Assembly: GCA_905221605.1 (NCBI GenBank)
Contig: CAJNDS010000023.1
Location: forward strand, 40,001-104,000
Direction: 5' to 3'
DNA length: 64,000 nt
Source: Symbiodinium natans
Lineage: Eukaryota; Sar; Dinophyceae; Suessiales; Symbiodiniaceae
In this document: one piece after another, positions 31,748 to 40,969 of the stretch
How the letters are laid out: each line of letters begins with the position of its first letter
How positions within the stretch are numbered: position 1 is the stretch's first letter
The notes under the pieces: model-generated
The model's input: only the letters and a program-made list of their open reading frames with translations
The model's database searches: none
What the model was told of the DNA's origin: nothing
Program-made: the position numbers and the translations under genes

Positions 31748-34700
31748 ACGGACCCCAACAACCCCTGACAGCCACAGAAATTCCAGGGAGGCTCGCTTGG
31801 AAGACGCGCCTGATCTCAGTCAGCTCTGCGTCCTGCTCTTTCCAACGCGCGTAGTCAAAGACAACCATGACGCGCACCGGAAGGGCTGCGACGACGCACA
31901 TCGGCACAGCCGCGGCCTGGACACGGCCCGCAGGCTCTGGGACGGCGTCGTTGCCGACCGCCCAGGGCACGGGTCCGTCACCCTCAGTACCCTCTCCGAG
32001 GTACTGGTCCAGGTCGAAACCTCGGAGTTGGCCCGAAAGGCCCTCGAGGTCTTTCGTCCTCGCCGCAAGGAGCGCATCCCGATCTTTGGGATTGCGGCTA
32101 AAACTGTCACCCAGCGTCGCTGAGCGACCGCTAAGGCTCCTTATTTCGGACCCATCCATAAGGATTTCTGCAACCCACCGGACGAGCTTCGGATCCATTC
32201 CGATGTCCGATGTTTGCGCTCGGGTAAGGTTGGCATGATCTGTCCAACACAGAGTCCGAATAGAGCCGAACATGCGGCGTGTCGCCCGCTTTACCTCGAG
32301 CTGGGCAAACGCCTCCTGTATCAAGGGCGGCCAGTTCTGCTGCGCGGGGGTCAGGCTCTTTGAGTGCGTCATAAGCACCTTGAGCTGACTCAAGTCACGC
32401 GTCATCTGCACGACGCTGCCCCCTACCGCGATGCCCGACGCATCCGCGATCTGCTCAAGGGGACACGACCCATCCGCAGCAGAGGCCTCATCGAAGGTAG
32501 CCAAATTGATGCGGTTCTGCATCATGCGCTTAATCGCTTTAAAGGCTTTGCAACCCTCGGTGGCGGCTGAGCCCAGCCCGCCTTCAGGAAAGACGGCGCC
32601 TGGCTTCTGCCACTGCCCTAAAATCTTGGCTGCGTGCCCATACTCAACAGGCAGGTAGCCGCGCAACCAGTTTGCGCAACCCAAAAATTGCTGAATGTGA
32701 AGCTTCTCCCAGAGCGGGGGAAAGTCAATCACCGCCTGACAACGCTCTTCGTCAGGCGAACTCCCGTCCCGCCCAATGTTGTGTCCCAGGAGCTTGCCTT
32801 TGGAGACACAAACTTCGGCCTTGCTGATTCCAAAGGAGAACCCAAACAAGATTGACTTATCTAGGAAACCCTCTAAGGAAACGAGGTGGTCGAGGAGGTG
32901 CGGGCACGCTTTAGGGTGCCGGGCGCGCATATCTGCCGCGAGCTTCTCATAATAGTAGTCCGTTGGAGGCTCTTCGATCATCTTCTCGATGTCCCAGCTC
33001 TCCACGATATGATAGCTCGGGCAGCGCGCCGTATCGACCGCGTCTGCTGGGCGCACAGCGTCACTTGCGCCTCTCCCAGCAGTGGCCGATCCCTTACGCC
33101 AGCCAGCCCAGCGTGGCCCCTTGCGCGTCCTAAAGACCGCGAGGCGTTCGGTGACTGGAACCTCATCGCTGCACGCAACGCTTTCCGCCACACGCAAATC
33201 CCTCGTGTCCCAGAGACGCCACGCCTCACCTACGCGCTGAAGCAAGCACGTTTCGTAAGGCGCCTTCTCGACCGCCAGAGTCCCGAGGTCCTTCTGCGCA
33301 GGGCGCCTACCCCACACAGACGCGTAACCACCCGGCGCCTCCCACCAGCTGTCGACGCTTGGAAGGTGGTCCAAGCAAGTAAGCACTCCAGGCTCCTCAA
33401 CAGGGCGCCCAACCGGGCCGCTCCCGCCCCACACCGAAGCGAGAACAGTCACCGCAGCAAGGACCGATAGCACACCGATCCTGGCGCCGGTACGCAGCCG
33501 CCCAAAGGACCGCGCACACGAGGAACAACCTTGGAAGCTTCTTGCCGCGGCCCTGGACGCGGACCCGCAAGCAAAGCACGGGTCGTGGTCAACCGAGGCA
33601 ACGGCGACCCCACAATCCGCACATGCCTGCGGAGACGGCTCCGACTCGAAAACCGTCTCAACCGCGCCACAACCACAGGCCGCAGTGCTTACGAGGCCGG
33701 AACGCACTTCCGCAACAACCTCGCCCGGCTGGAGAGAGTGATCACACTCTTGGGCTGCGAGCAACACAAACCCCTTTCCCTCTCCTGTGGGCCAAAGGCC
33801 TGGTACGGCCTCGACCCCGCATTCCACCGGAAGCACTACCTCGGACAGGGATCCCTCTGCGGAGACCCCGGGCTCCCGCACGACAGGCACCAGCACCCCG
33901 TCGCCTGGCGAGAGCTCGAGAGGCTCTTCCCCGTCGTAGCGGAGGAGCTCCCGACTTCCGCACCCAGGCTCGGTGCATGACGCGTCGTCCAGGCTCGACA
34001 ACCGCGCCTCGAAGGCGTAGGCCCTGTCCTTCCGGGTCTTGCTGTGATCCTCGCACCTGGGCATCCTGATTCCCAGCGTGTCGAGGACGTGAAAGTCGGG
34101 ACCCGGCCTGAAGCCCAGGCCCATCCTTCCGGCGCAGTCCAACGCTCTGCCGCCGAGGATCAGTCCGTGCCAATCGGACGTCCCCCTGGCTGCGATTTTG
34201 CATCGCACGAAAATTTCAGTGTTGGGGCGACAGTCGTCCGCCGTCCTGCCTTCCAGCAGCGTGACGCGCAAGACTGCTGCCCCCTTCAGAGGAACGGGGG
34301 CTCCCGAAGCAATGCCATGCACATATTCGGGGTGGACCCACTTCTCGAGTCTCACGACCGGGAAGCCGGGATCTTCGGTACCGATCCCCAGCTCTGCAGC
34401 CCGGTTCATCATGCCCACCACAAGTTCCTCGGTCACGTGGTTTGCGCCGGCGCATCCGTCGAGCATGCACTCGACCTTACGGTCGAGCACCTGGACTACC
34501 GTTCTGTGCTGGTAGCCTCCTGGCTCGTTGTCTGCCAGGCTCCACCAGTCCTTCGGCAGATCGTCCAGGGTGGCGAACTTGTCCCGCCCGCCCTTGCTCA
34601 ACGGAAGCGCGTGCTGCTGCACCGCGGCGCGTCCTGCGGCTCCTGAGACGCCTGCCTGGACGCCTGAGCTGCCTATCTGGACACTAAACGCGGCGAAGGG

Positions 34701-37028
34701 GTTGGACATGGAAGCCCCGGAGGGCGCGGCCCAGTTGGCAGGCAAGGCCGGCGTCCCTCCCGAGGTCGTCAGGTTGTGGACCATGTCGCAGCTGGCTCCT
34801 TTCTTGCACGACCCATTCTTGGAGAAAAAGGGGCAAACAGTGCCTGGTGGCTTTGCCGCGCCTTTGGCCGCAGCCTTAGGCTTTGCGCTGGCCTTTGCCT
34901 TGCCACCTCCCTTCCCTTTGCCCTTGCCTTTCGCCGTGGCAAAGGTTTGGTCACCCTTCTTGGCCGCGAGAGCTTTTCTGCGAAGCTCCTTGTCGTGGCT
35001 GTACGGGCAGGCATCCCCTTTCGGGCAATTCCCGTGGTCGCGAAAGTGGAAGCAGATCTTCTTGTCCGCTCCTTTGCCAGCTCCCTTCGACGCAGCGGCA
35101 AACGTGTGATCCGCGCCAGCCTTGGCCGCGGCAGCTGCTCCCTTCGCAGCAGCCTTCGCGGCGGCCTTGAGGCTCCGAATCTCCTTCTGAGCCTCGGCTA
35201 GCGCGACCGACGGGTCCGCGCTTGGAGAGCCGGTCGTGGAGTACACAGAGTGGGAAACAGCACGGTGCGCTGCTTCCCTCTGTTCGTACTCCAAGACGAC
35301 TTTGTGGCTCTCCTCCCAAGTCTGCGGCCCTCTCAGCCCGCCGTCCTTGGGATCGCCGGGCCACAACCGCTTGTCGTTACGTATCTCCTTTTGGAGATAC
35401 GGGGGCATCTTGCGGAGGTACGAGAGATACAACTCTCGTGGGGTCTTCCCAAGACCCACCGCCTCAAGGTCCGCGATCGACGCCTCAAACAAAGGCTCGA
35501 ATTGGTGGCCTGTGAGCTTGCCCTTAGCGAGGGAGGCATGCTCACCATCCACGCGGACTTCTCTTTCCTCCCGCGATTCCCCGAACATCAAGTGCTTGTT
35601 CTTGATGCGGTCGTACACTGCCTGTGGGTCGGAGAGAACCTCTCCCGACTTCCACGCTGCGCGGTAGGCGTTCGTGTACGTCTTCATGCGCGAGCCGCGG
35701 CAGCGCCCGCGTAGCGCTAGCAGCTTCTCGCGCGCACTCATACCGCGACAGTTGTTGGCGAGCGCGCAGACGTCCTCGAACTCCTCGTAGAATAGGACAA
35801 CGTCTCGCGCGTCCGACTTGTCGTCGGTCAGCGTCGGCCACGTGAGGTCAGTTTTGACCGTCGTTATGGAGCTTTGCCCGCCCCTTTGCGCTAACGCTTC
35901 TTTCAGCGCTTCAGTTTGGGCGGCGAGTGCGGCGGCGAAATCGCCCGCCGGGTTTTGGGACCCGGTCTGCGAACCTCCGCCGTCTGAACCTCGCTTCAGG
36001 GCTTCTATCTCCATCTCCAGCGCCGCGAGCTTTGCGCGCAAAGGGGAATCGCCGTCCGTCGCGCCCAGGTCACGGGCCGCGGAAGGACCACCTGCAACCT
36101 CGGCAGTGTGCAAACCTCCACGGTCCAAACTTACCCCCAACCCACTTGCAGTCGCAGGCTGTGGGAGCCCTGGGGAACGCGGCCCCACGGCTTCAACTGG
36201 CACATCGGACGGGGAGCTCCAAACCTTCTCTTGGCTCGAGCTTTCTTTTCCCCCTAGCGCGAGGATAAGCTCCCCGATGCATTGGATTTCACGCTGAATC
36301 TCCTCTGCGTCTTCGGGGTCCTCGCCACCGCGCAAAGCCGCGACCGAGAACCTGGTCCGCAGCCGACGGACCATCTTTGTCGGATGCCAGTCCCCGCCTA
36401 TCTTCGAGAACTCATCCGCAAGGAGGGTGGCTTTGGTGCTCAAGGCGTCAAGGTCACGGGAGCTCACCGTGACTCCATGCGCTTTGAGCGCGAGGACAAT
36501 CCGCGAAACGCGCGTCAAGTAGTCCGCGACCGGTTCCTGGTCTGGACGGAAAATCGCGCGCAGCTCCGCCTGCAAGCCCTCTGCGGTGCCTGGCACTGAA
36601 CCTGCTGTCGACGGCGGACCGGACGGTCCCGCCGGGCGGGACCCTGGTGCCGTAGCAGGGACATAGGCAGCACCGGTAGGGACCATGGCCAGCTCCCTAG
36701 CCGCGGCGCTGACGTCCACCCGCGGCGGACTGTCGCCTCCAGCGCCCGAGGCCTCAGGGACTAGCTCGGAGTCCTCTTCTTCTTCCTCTTCCTCCTCGTC
36801 CTCGCCTTCGGCGTCGTGGAGGAACTTCATGACCTTTCGCCAGAGAGCCGCCTCCTGCTCTGGCGTTGTGCTAACCCCATCCCGCTTGGACAACGGACGA
36901 CTGCCGGTCTCCCTACGCCACTTAAGCCAAGCGACGTAGCTCATCCGCTCGGGATAGGGAACGTCACCACCCTCGATCGCTTCGAGGAGGGTGACGCCCT
37001 CGGCCTGACCTGCAACCTCTGCGGACAT
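31638..37028 (-). CDS. Gag-protease-RT(C-half)-RNase H open frame
   Basis: The frame opens at 37115 with GTG; the first ATG, after a short duplicated N-terminal stretch, is at 37028. Residue numbers below count from 37115. An acidic run (104-115) is followed by a Gag-like helical region. Two CCCH zinc fingers, C688-C697-C703-H707 and C761-C770-C776-H780, are both CX8CX5CX3H and lie in Lys/Ala-rich linkers: the nucleic-acid-binding part of Gag. A retropepsin-like domain has LDGCAGA around 885-891 and a distal ILGGRALD at 986-993. CxxC pairs at 1165, 1180 and 1197 precede a hydrophobic segment (about 1213-1230). RT thumb/connection motifs (KLLGHNIGRDG, QQFLGCANWLRGYLP) span 1405-1500. RNase H follows at 1550-1680 with D1558, E1601 or E1607, D1626 (TDHANLTRA) and D1670. 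No RT fingers or YxDD occur between protease and thumb. Confidence 0.85.
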   Translation of the reverse strand: MSAEVAGQAEGVTLLEAIEGGDVPYPERMSYVAWLKWRRETGSRPLSKRDGVSTTPEQEAALWRKVMKFLHDAEGEDEEEEEEEEDSELVPEASGAGGDSPPRVDVSAAARELAMVPTGAAYVPATAPGSRPAGPSGPPSTAGSVPGTAEGLQAELRAIFRPDQEPVADYLTRVSRIVLALKAHGVTVSSRDLDALSTKATLLADEFSKIGGDWHPTKMVRRLRTRFSVAALRGGEDPEDAEEIQREIQCIGELILALGGKESSSQEKVWSSPSDVPVEAVGPRSPGLPQPATASGLGVSLDRGGLHTAEVAGGPSAARDLGATDGDSPLRAKLAALEMEIEALKRGSDGGGSQTGSQNPAGDFAAALAAQTEALKEALAQRGGQSSITTVKTDLTWPTLTDDKSDARDVVLFYEEFEDVCALANNCRGMSAREKLLALRGRCRGSRMKTYTNAYRAAWKSGEVLSDPQAVYDRIKNKHLMFGESREEREVRVDGEHASLAKGKLTGHQFEPLFEASIADLEAVGLGKTPRELYLSYLRKMPPYLQKEIRNDKRLWPGDPKDGGLRGPQTWEESHKVVLEYEQREAAHRAVSHSVYSTTGSPSADPSVALAEAQKEIRSLKAAAKAAAKGAAAAAKAGADHTFAAASKGAGKGADKKICFHFRDHGNCPKGDACPYSHDKELRRKALAAKKGDQTFATAKGKGKGKGGGKAKASAKPKAAAKGAAKPPGTVCPFFSKNGSCKKGASCDMVHNLTTSGGTPALPANWAAPSGASMSNPFAAFSVQIGSSGVQAGVSGAAGRAAVQQHALPLSKGGRDKFATLDDLPKDWWSLADNEPGGYQHRTVVQVLDRKVECMLDGCAGANHVTEELVVGMMNRAAELGIGTEDPGFPVVRLEKWVHPEYVHGIASGAPVPLKGAAVLRVTLLEGRTADDCRPNTEIFVRCKIAARGTSDWHGLILGGRALDCAGRMGLGFRPGPDFHVLDTLGIRMPRCEDHSKTRKDRAYAFEARLSSLDDASCTEPGCGSRELLRYDGEEPLELSPGDGVLVPVVREPGVSAEGSLSEVVLPVECGVEAVPGLWPTGEGKGFVLLAAQECDHSLQPGEVVAEVRSGLVSTAACGCGAVETVFESEPSPQACADCGVAVASVDHDPCFACGSASRAAARSFQGCSSCARSFGRLRTGARIGVLSVLAAVTVLASVWGGSGPVGRPVEEPGVLTCLDHLPSVDSWWEAPGGYASVWGRRPAQKDLGTLAVEKAPYETCLLQRVGEAWRLWDTRDLRVAESVACSDEVPVTERLAVFRTRKGPRWAGWRKGSATAGRGASDAVRPADAVDTARCPSYHIVESWDIEKMIEEPPTDYYYEKLAADMRARHPKACPHLLDHLVSLEGFLDKSILFGFSFGISKAEVCVSKGKLLGHNIGRDGSSPDEERCQAVIDFPPLWEKLHIQQFLGCANWLRGYLPVEYGHAAKILGQWQKPGAVFPEGGLGSAATEGCKAFKAIKRMMQNRINLATFDEASAADGSCPLEQIADASGIAVGGSVVQMTRDLSQLKVLMTHSKSLTPAQQNWPPLIQEAFAQLEVKRATRRMFGSIRTLCWTDHANLTRAQTSDIGMDPKLVRWVAEILMDGSEIRSLSGRSATLGDSFSRNPKDRDALLAARTKDLEGLSGQLRGFDLDQYLGEGTEGDGPVPWAVGNDAVPEPAGRVQAAAVPMCVVAALPVRVMVVFDYARWKEQDAELTEIRRVFQASLPGISVAVRGCWGPFEDTDGLASHFDCGAGRLAGTKKIKRIRVDLLCQGS
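32076..32468 (-). other. RNase H domain, gypsy type
   Basis: ADASGIAVGGSVVQ (first Asp), SLTPAQQNWPPLIQEAFAQ (Glu), CWTDHANLTRAQ (Asp) and a LGDSFSRNP end correspond to the DAS..., TPAE...E, TDH.SL and DALSR signatures of Ty3/gypsy RNase H. All four acidic positions are filled. Confidence 0.88.
32616..32918 (-). other. RT C-terminal half (palm end, thumb, connection)
   Basis: HLLDHLVSLEGFLDK corresponds to the helix after YxDD in Ty3/gypsy RTs. LLGHNIGRDG, a PD..C..VIDFPP stretch and QQFLGCANWLRGYLP match the thumb and connection. It is joined directly to RNase H as in gypsy Pol, but the catalytic palm is absent upstream in this frame. Confidence 0.85.
33426..33680 (-). other. Cys-rich zinc-ribbon-like segment followed by a hydrophobic helix
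   Basis: Three CxxC pairs (CADC, CFAC, CSSC) within 36 residues, then an ~18-residue hydrophobic stretch (IGVLSVLAAVTVLASVWG) between Arg-rich and Gly/Pro-rich sequence. It sits where RT fingers would start in a normal pol. A membrane segment is unexpected inside Pol. Confidence 0.5.
34137..34505 (-). other. Retropepsin-like protease domain
   Basis: The order hydrophobic strand - LDGCAGANHV - about 95 residues - LILGGRALD matches the aspartic protease pattern, with the distal ILGR motif clear. The active-site triad, normally D-T/S-G, reads D-G-C. Whether the next glycine takes over or the protease is dead cannot be told from sequence alone. Confidence 0.55.
34776..35054 (-). other. Two CCCH zinc fingers in Gag
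   Basis: Finger 1 (35054-34995) is CFHFRDHGNCPKGDACPYSH and finger 2 (34835-34776) is CPFFSKNGSCKKGASCDMVH, both CX8CX5CX3H. Most retroviral and retrotransposon Gags use CCHC knuckles; CCCH fingers are typical of RNA-binding proteins and are seen in dinoflagellate retroelements. Confidence 0.9.
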
Positions 37029-37194
37029 CGCCGCGCCTTGGTTAGCAGGCCGCAGGCGTGGCACACGAAGCGCCGCGCCTTGGTTAACAGGCCGCAAGCG
37101 TGGCACACAGTCCACGCGTCCAGGTCACGGACCGCGACAGACAAGCAAAGCAATGCTTGCCCACTCGGGCCGTAGGCACAAGAGCTGTACGTTT

Positions 37195-37213
37195 CCCAGA
37201 ACAGCCCCCAATT
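37195..37213 (-). promoter_or_regulatory. Candidate primer-binding site of the large element
   Basis: Reads TTGGGGGCTGTTCTGGGAA on the minus strand, directly after TTCACAA, so an LTR ending in CA followed by TGG is plausible. It lies about 165-180 nt upstream of the first gag ATG. An exact copy exists at 25824-25842. Confidence 0.45.
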
Positions 37214-37215
37214 GT

Positions 37216-37510
37216 GAAGTCGACCAGCACTGGACTTGCACTAAGCCAATGCAATCACAGCCCGGCCACGCTGTTTTACGACTTCGCGAGTTCAAGCACT
37301 TGTGCAGCTACGCCTGAGTGCGTCCGGTCGGACCGCACAGCAACCTAAGAGCTACTGTACGAAACTACCGTGCTCAAAGGCACAAGCTCGGTACTTGAGC
37401 CAAAACATTGGCATTGTTACGAATTGCAAAACTTCGCATGCAAAGGAAAACTACTACAGTACTGGCCCTGGCAGCTTTGCACATGCAGCGTGCGTGCATA
37501 GACCTGCTCA
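37216..37510 (-). other. Presumed 5' LTR/leader of the large element
   Basis: Non-coding. On the minus strand it contains TTTTGGCTCAAG at 37391-37402, identical to the 3' end of the dinoflagellate spliced leader. No second LTR copy exists in the window to define the boundary. Confidence 0.35.
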
Positions 37511-38060
37511 CAGTATGTACTATGTATTTTGTATTATATATTATATATTATATATCATATATTATATATTATATATTATATAATTTATTATACATATTAT
37601 ATATTATCTGTTATACTATATATATATATATTATATTTAACATTATATCATGTGTATATATATATATATACACACTTATACTTATATATATATACATATA
37701 TATATATATATCATTTCTATTAATATTTATATTTTCATATGGTCGTACATTATATGATATGTGTATGTATATAAATAAGTAAATATTAATATGAATAAAT
37801 AAATAAATATATATATATATATATATTTATTTATATTGCATATTGTATATTATATGTCATGTATTGCATATCATATATTGTATATTGCATATTATATACT
37901 GCATATAATGCATATTTAAAATATATAATATATAATATATACTGTATACATAATATACAATATATAAAATATATAATATTATTTGTTATTAATTAATTTA
38001 TTATTTATTATTCATTATATAGTATATTCTATATATTATGTAGTATGTATTATATATTGT
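37510..38060. other. AT-rich island
   Basis: About 550 bp of nearly pure A/T made of TATA, ATTATAT and ATAAATA repeats, in a region otherwise near or above 50 percent GC. Transition edges are sharp on both sides. It encodes nothing. Confidence 0.9.
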
Positions 38061-38870
38061 TCTTTGAAGCCATCGGAATGCAAAGAAAATGGAAGTTTTT
38101 TGCTTAAAACATGTAGAAGTAGAGTTTTTCCGATGGAAACATAGAGATAATAGAGGATTTCTCATGGAAACGTGAAGACAGTAGACGTTTTCTTGTGGGA
38201 GTATGAAGAAATAGAGGCTTTCCCATTGAAAGATCGAGAAACTAGAAGGTTTTCCAACCACTACCACCACTTCTACACATCGTGCGAACATTGTTTGCAA
38301 ATGGGGAGGGCTGCGCCCCCCCCAACCCCCCCGCTGTTTTTTTAAGCTGTGCAAAGCGTGCTGCAAAGCCAAGTGGGGGGGTGTGGGGGGGGGGGCTGCG
38401 CCAACCCCAACCCCGCCGCGTTTTTATCAAGCTGTGCCACTGCAAAGCGTGCTTTATGAATCTTGTTGAAGCCATTGGGATACTAAAAAGTTTGAGTTTT
38501 TCTTAAAATACATGCAAATAGAGGTTTTCCGATGGAAACATAGAGATGATAGAGGTTTCCTATGAAAACGTGAAGAAAATATTTTCTTGTGGGAATATGA
38601 AGAAATAGAGGTTTTCCTATTGAAAGATCGAGAAAATAGAAGGTTTTCCAACCGCTACCACCACCCACTACTACCCATCGTGCGAGCATTGTGTTTGCAA
38701 ATGGGGGGGGGGGCTGCGCCCCCCCCAACCCCCCCCTCCCCCCCCCCTTGCCCCCCCCCACCCCCCCCACCCCGCCTACCCCCCCCCCCACCCCCCCCCC
38801 ACCCCCCCCCCCCCAACCCCCCCCCCCCAACCCCCCCCCCCCCCCCCGCTGTATTCCAAGAGGAAAATGG
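38060..38870 (+). repeat. ~400-bp composite repeat, two tandem copies
   Basis: Copy 1 (about 38065-38460) and copy 2 (about 38463-38870) share the order: TTGAAGCCAT...; GAGTTTTTCCGATGGAAACATAGAGAT; GAAACGTGAAGA; TTTTCTTGTGGGAATATGAAGAAATAGAGG; TTGAAAGATCGAGAAA; AACCACTACCACCA; then the G/C-hairpin unit also present nine times at 15070-16140. Copy 2 ends in a long C run with A interruptions (38706-38848). Confidence 0.85.
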
Positions 38871-38965
38871 GTTATTTTTTTTTGATGCTTATTTATTTCT
38901 TTTTTTATCCCTTGGGGTTATTTTTTTTTGATGCTTCTTTATTTTTTTTTTGATCCTTCACCCCC

Positions 38966-39160
38966 TCCTACTCCTCCTACTCCTCCTACTCCTCCTACTC
39001 CTCCTACTCCTCCTGCTCCTCCTACTCCTCCTACTCCTCCTACTCCTCCTACTCCTCCTACTCCTCCTCCTCCTACTCCTCCTACTCCTCCTACTCCTCC
39101 TACTCCTCCTACTCCTCCTACTCCGCCTGCTCCTCCTACGCCTCCTCCTACTGCTACTCC
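38966..39160 (+). repeat. TCC/TAC minisatellite
   Basis: CTCCTACTC-type nonamers repeated about 20 times, pyrimidine-rich on the + strand. Frames through it encode poly-Pro-Thr or poly-Leu artefacts. Confidence 0.9.
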
Positions 39161-40087
39161 TACAACTTCTCCTACTACACCTTACCACTCCTCTTCCTAC
39201 TACTCCCACGACTCCTACTCCTCCTACTCCTCCTGCACCTACCAGTCCTCTCCTACTCTTACTCTTGCTCCTACTCCTACTCCTTCTTCTTCTTGTTTAA
39301 GGTTCCTCGGGAGGCGTGATTTGGGGTTGGGCCCTTGCGGGTTCTTTCCGTGGGAGGCTGAAGTGCATGAAGTTGCTTCTGACCCTATGCCCTCCAACCA
39401 CCCCCCCCGCGCCCCCACAAGCTCTGCGAGGCCATGATGAATGGGGCAACCCCTTTGCGCATGGCTTGGGGTCGCACTACCAGCAGTCGGCTACGTGCGG
39501 CGTGATCAGGGCTACAACCAGATGTACAGCCAGGGATGCGACGAGGCCTCCTTGCCCTGAGGGTTTGGAGTTGAAGGCTAATGTTTGGGAACGACCATCT
39601 GTCTGGAGCATTGCTGGGCATGCTTTTCTATGCAGGTTCCTTCGTAGAGCAAGTCTTGTCCGGTGAGAGTTTGTGCCTGGAACCGAGCTGAGGCATACCA
39701 ACCAACCTGGAACAATGGCTGCGGCTATGCGCAGGCGGCCTTGAAGTGCTATGCCTGCTGTGTCTTTCTGCGTGCCCTGTGCCCTCGCCCCGTGCATCTT
39801 GATCGGAAGAGCTCGAGCTGATGCGCGCAGGGCAGCCAGCCATGGCAGCAGATGCAGCAGGAGCAGAACTGGATGCAGGCGCCGCCTTGCTGTCGGTCGG
39901 CGGAGATGAGCTGGGCGGAGATGAGCTGCGGGCCCCCGAGCTGCGCAGGCGATGGTTAATATCGGCGTGGAGCCGGACCAGTCCGGCGATGAGGCCAATG
40001 TATAACTTCTGGGGCTTGAGCGGTGCTCACCATGACGACGAGACACCAAAGCTTGCAGTTGGACCGGTTGGCTTTAATACTTGCTGG

Positions 40088-40088
40088 G

Positions 40089-40127
<39 letters not shown>
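40088..40127 (+). repeat. Poly-G tract of about 40 nt
   Basis: An uninterrupted G run, exceptionally long. It could form stacked quadruplexes. It may also be an assembly or sequencing weak point, so the exact length is uncertain. Confidence 0.8.
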
Positions 40128-40128
<1 letters not shown>

Positions 40129-40321
40129 ATGGCGCGCAGGGGCTGCAAGGGTTGTCAGCATCACACCGACCAGCGCACAGAGAGCAGCCTGGCAGAAACC
40201 CGACAAGCTCTTGCGGACGATAACTCTAGGGTGGTGGCATGCGTGGCATTGGGTTCGTTGAGGGTGCGGTTGCAGGACACTCCAGCTAACTCGAAGCTGT
40301 AGCTTCCGGTGTTCAAGGCGT

Positions 40322-40735
40322 TCACATGAGCAGGATGTCATTTCTTGCCTTCCCTGTGCCTTTCGGGGGCCGGCAGGAAATGGAGAGCACGAGCGACGTG
40401 TCAAAGCGTGAGCTGGAGGACCTTGCCGGTTTCTGGATCTGACTTGACACGCTCGCGATATGTGATGCATCGCCTCTTGCTGGGCGGGGGGCCGGGGGGG
40501 GGTGGGGTGGGCTGGGGGGAGGGAAAGGCAGCCTGCAGGACACGCAGGCCAGTTGAACGGTTGAACGTGTGCAAGGCGTTCACATGAGAGCAGGATCTCA
40601 TGTCTTGCCTTCCCTGTGCTTTTCGGGGGCCGGCAGGAAATGGAGAGCACGAGCGACTTGTCAAAGCGCGAGCTGGAGGACCTTGCCGGTTTCTAGATCT
40701 GAGTTGACACGCTCGCGCCTGAGGCGAGTAGGGTA
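40322..40735 (+). repeat. Direct repeat, two copies of ~150-170 bp
   Basis: Copy 1 (about 40322-40480) and copy 2 (about 40580-40735) share TCTTGCCTTCCCTGTGC, TTTTCGGGGGCCGGCAGGAA, GAGAGCACGAGCGAC and GAGCTGGAGGACCTTGCCGG. They differ at scattered bases. The intervening sequence is G-rich. No conserved frame was found. Confidence 0.85.
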
Positions 40736-40969
40736 CGTAATGATGCGTGATGCATCGCCTCTGGCAGGAAAAGAGGGACCAACACCAAAGAGAGGCGCAA
40801 GACCTTGCTCGTGACCTGAAGGACACGCCCTTTGCTGCACCTGCCCAGGTTCACACTTTGGGCATAGAGGCCATGTTCCGAGCTGCTAGCAGATCTTGTG
40901 TCTGCGTACAGCGTGACAGGAGAAGGAAGGTGACTTGAAGAAGCTGCTGCAGGGCCAAGAGAGGATCGA

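Larger units (their letters stand above)
26490..37215 (-). mobile_element. Large Ty3/gypsy-type retroelement with split, permuted RT; 3' end truncated
   Basis: About 10.6 kb on the minus strand. From its 5' side: primer-binding-site-like motif (37195-37213); Gag with two CCCH fingers; retropepsin-like domain; Cys-rich segment plus hydrophobic stretch; RT C-terminal half; RNase H; unknown ~480-residue region; gypsy-type integrase with GPW motif; methyltransferase-like domain; RT N-terminal half. The frame then runs into a foreign repeat at about 26621. Three open frames carry it, the first and third in one frame and the middle one shifted. No LTR pair was found: the 3' end is missing, so the 5' LTR boundary is undefined. 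Confidence 0.85.

Noticed and set aside
31284-32123. 304-codon + frame opposite the RNase H/middle region
   Set aside because: Antisense shadow; the minus frame carries clear RNase H motifs over the same bases.
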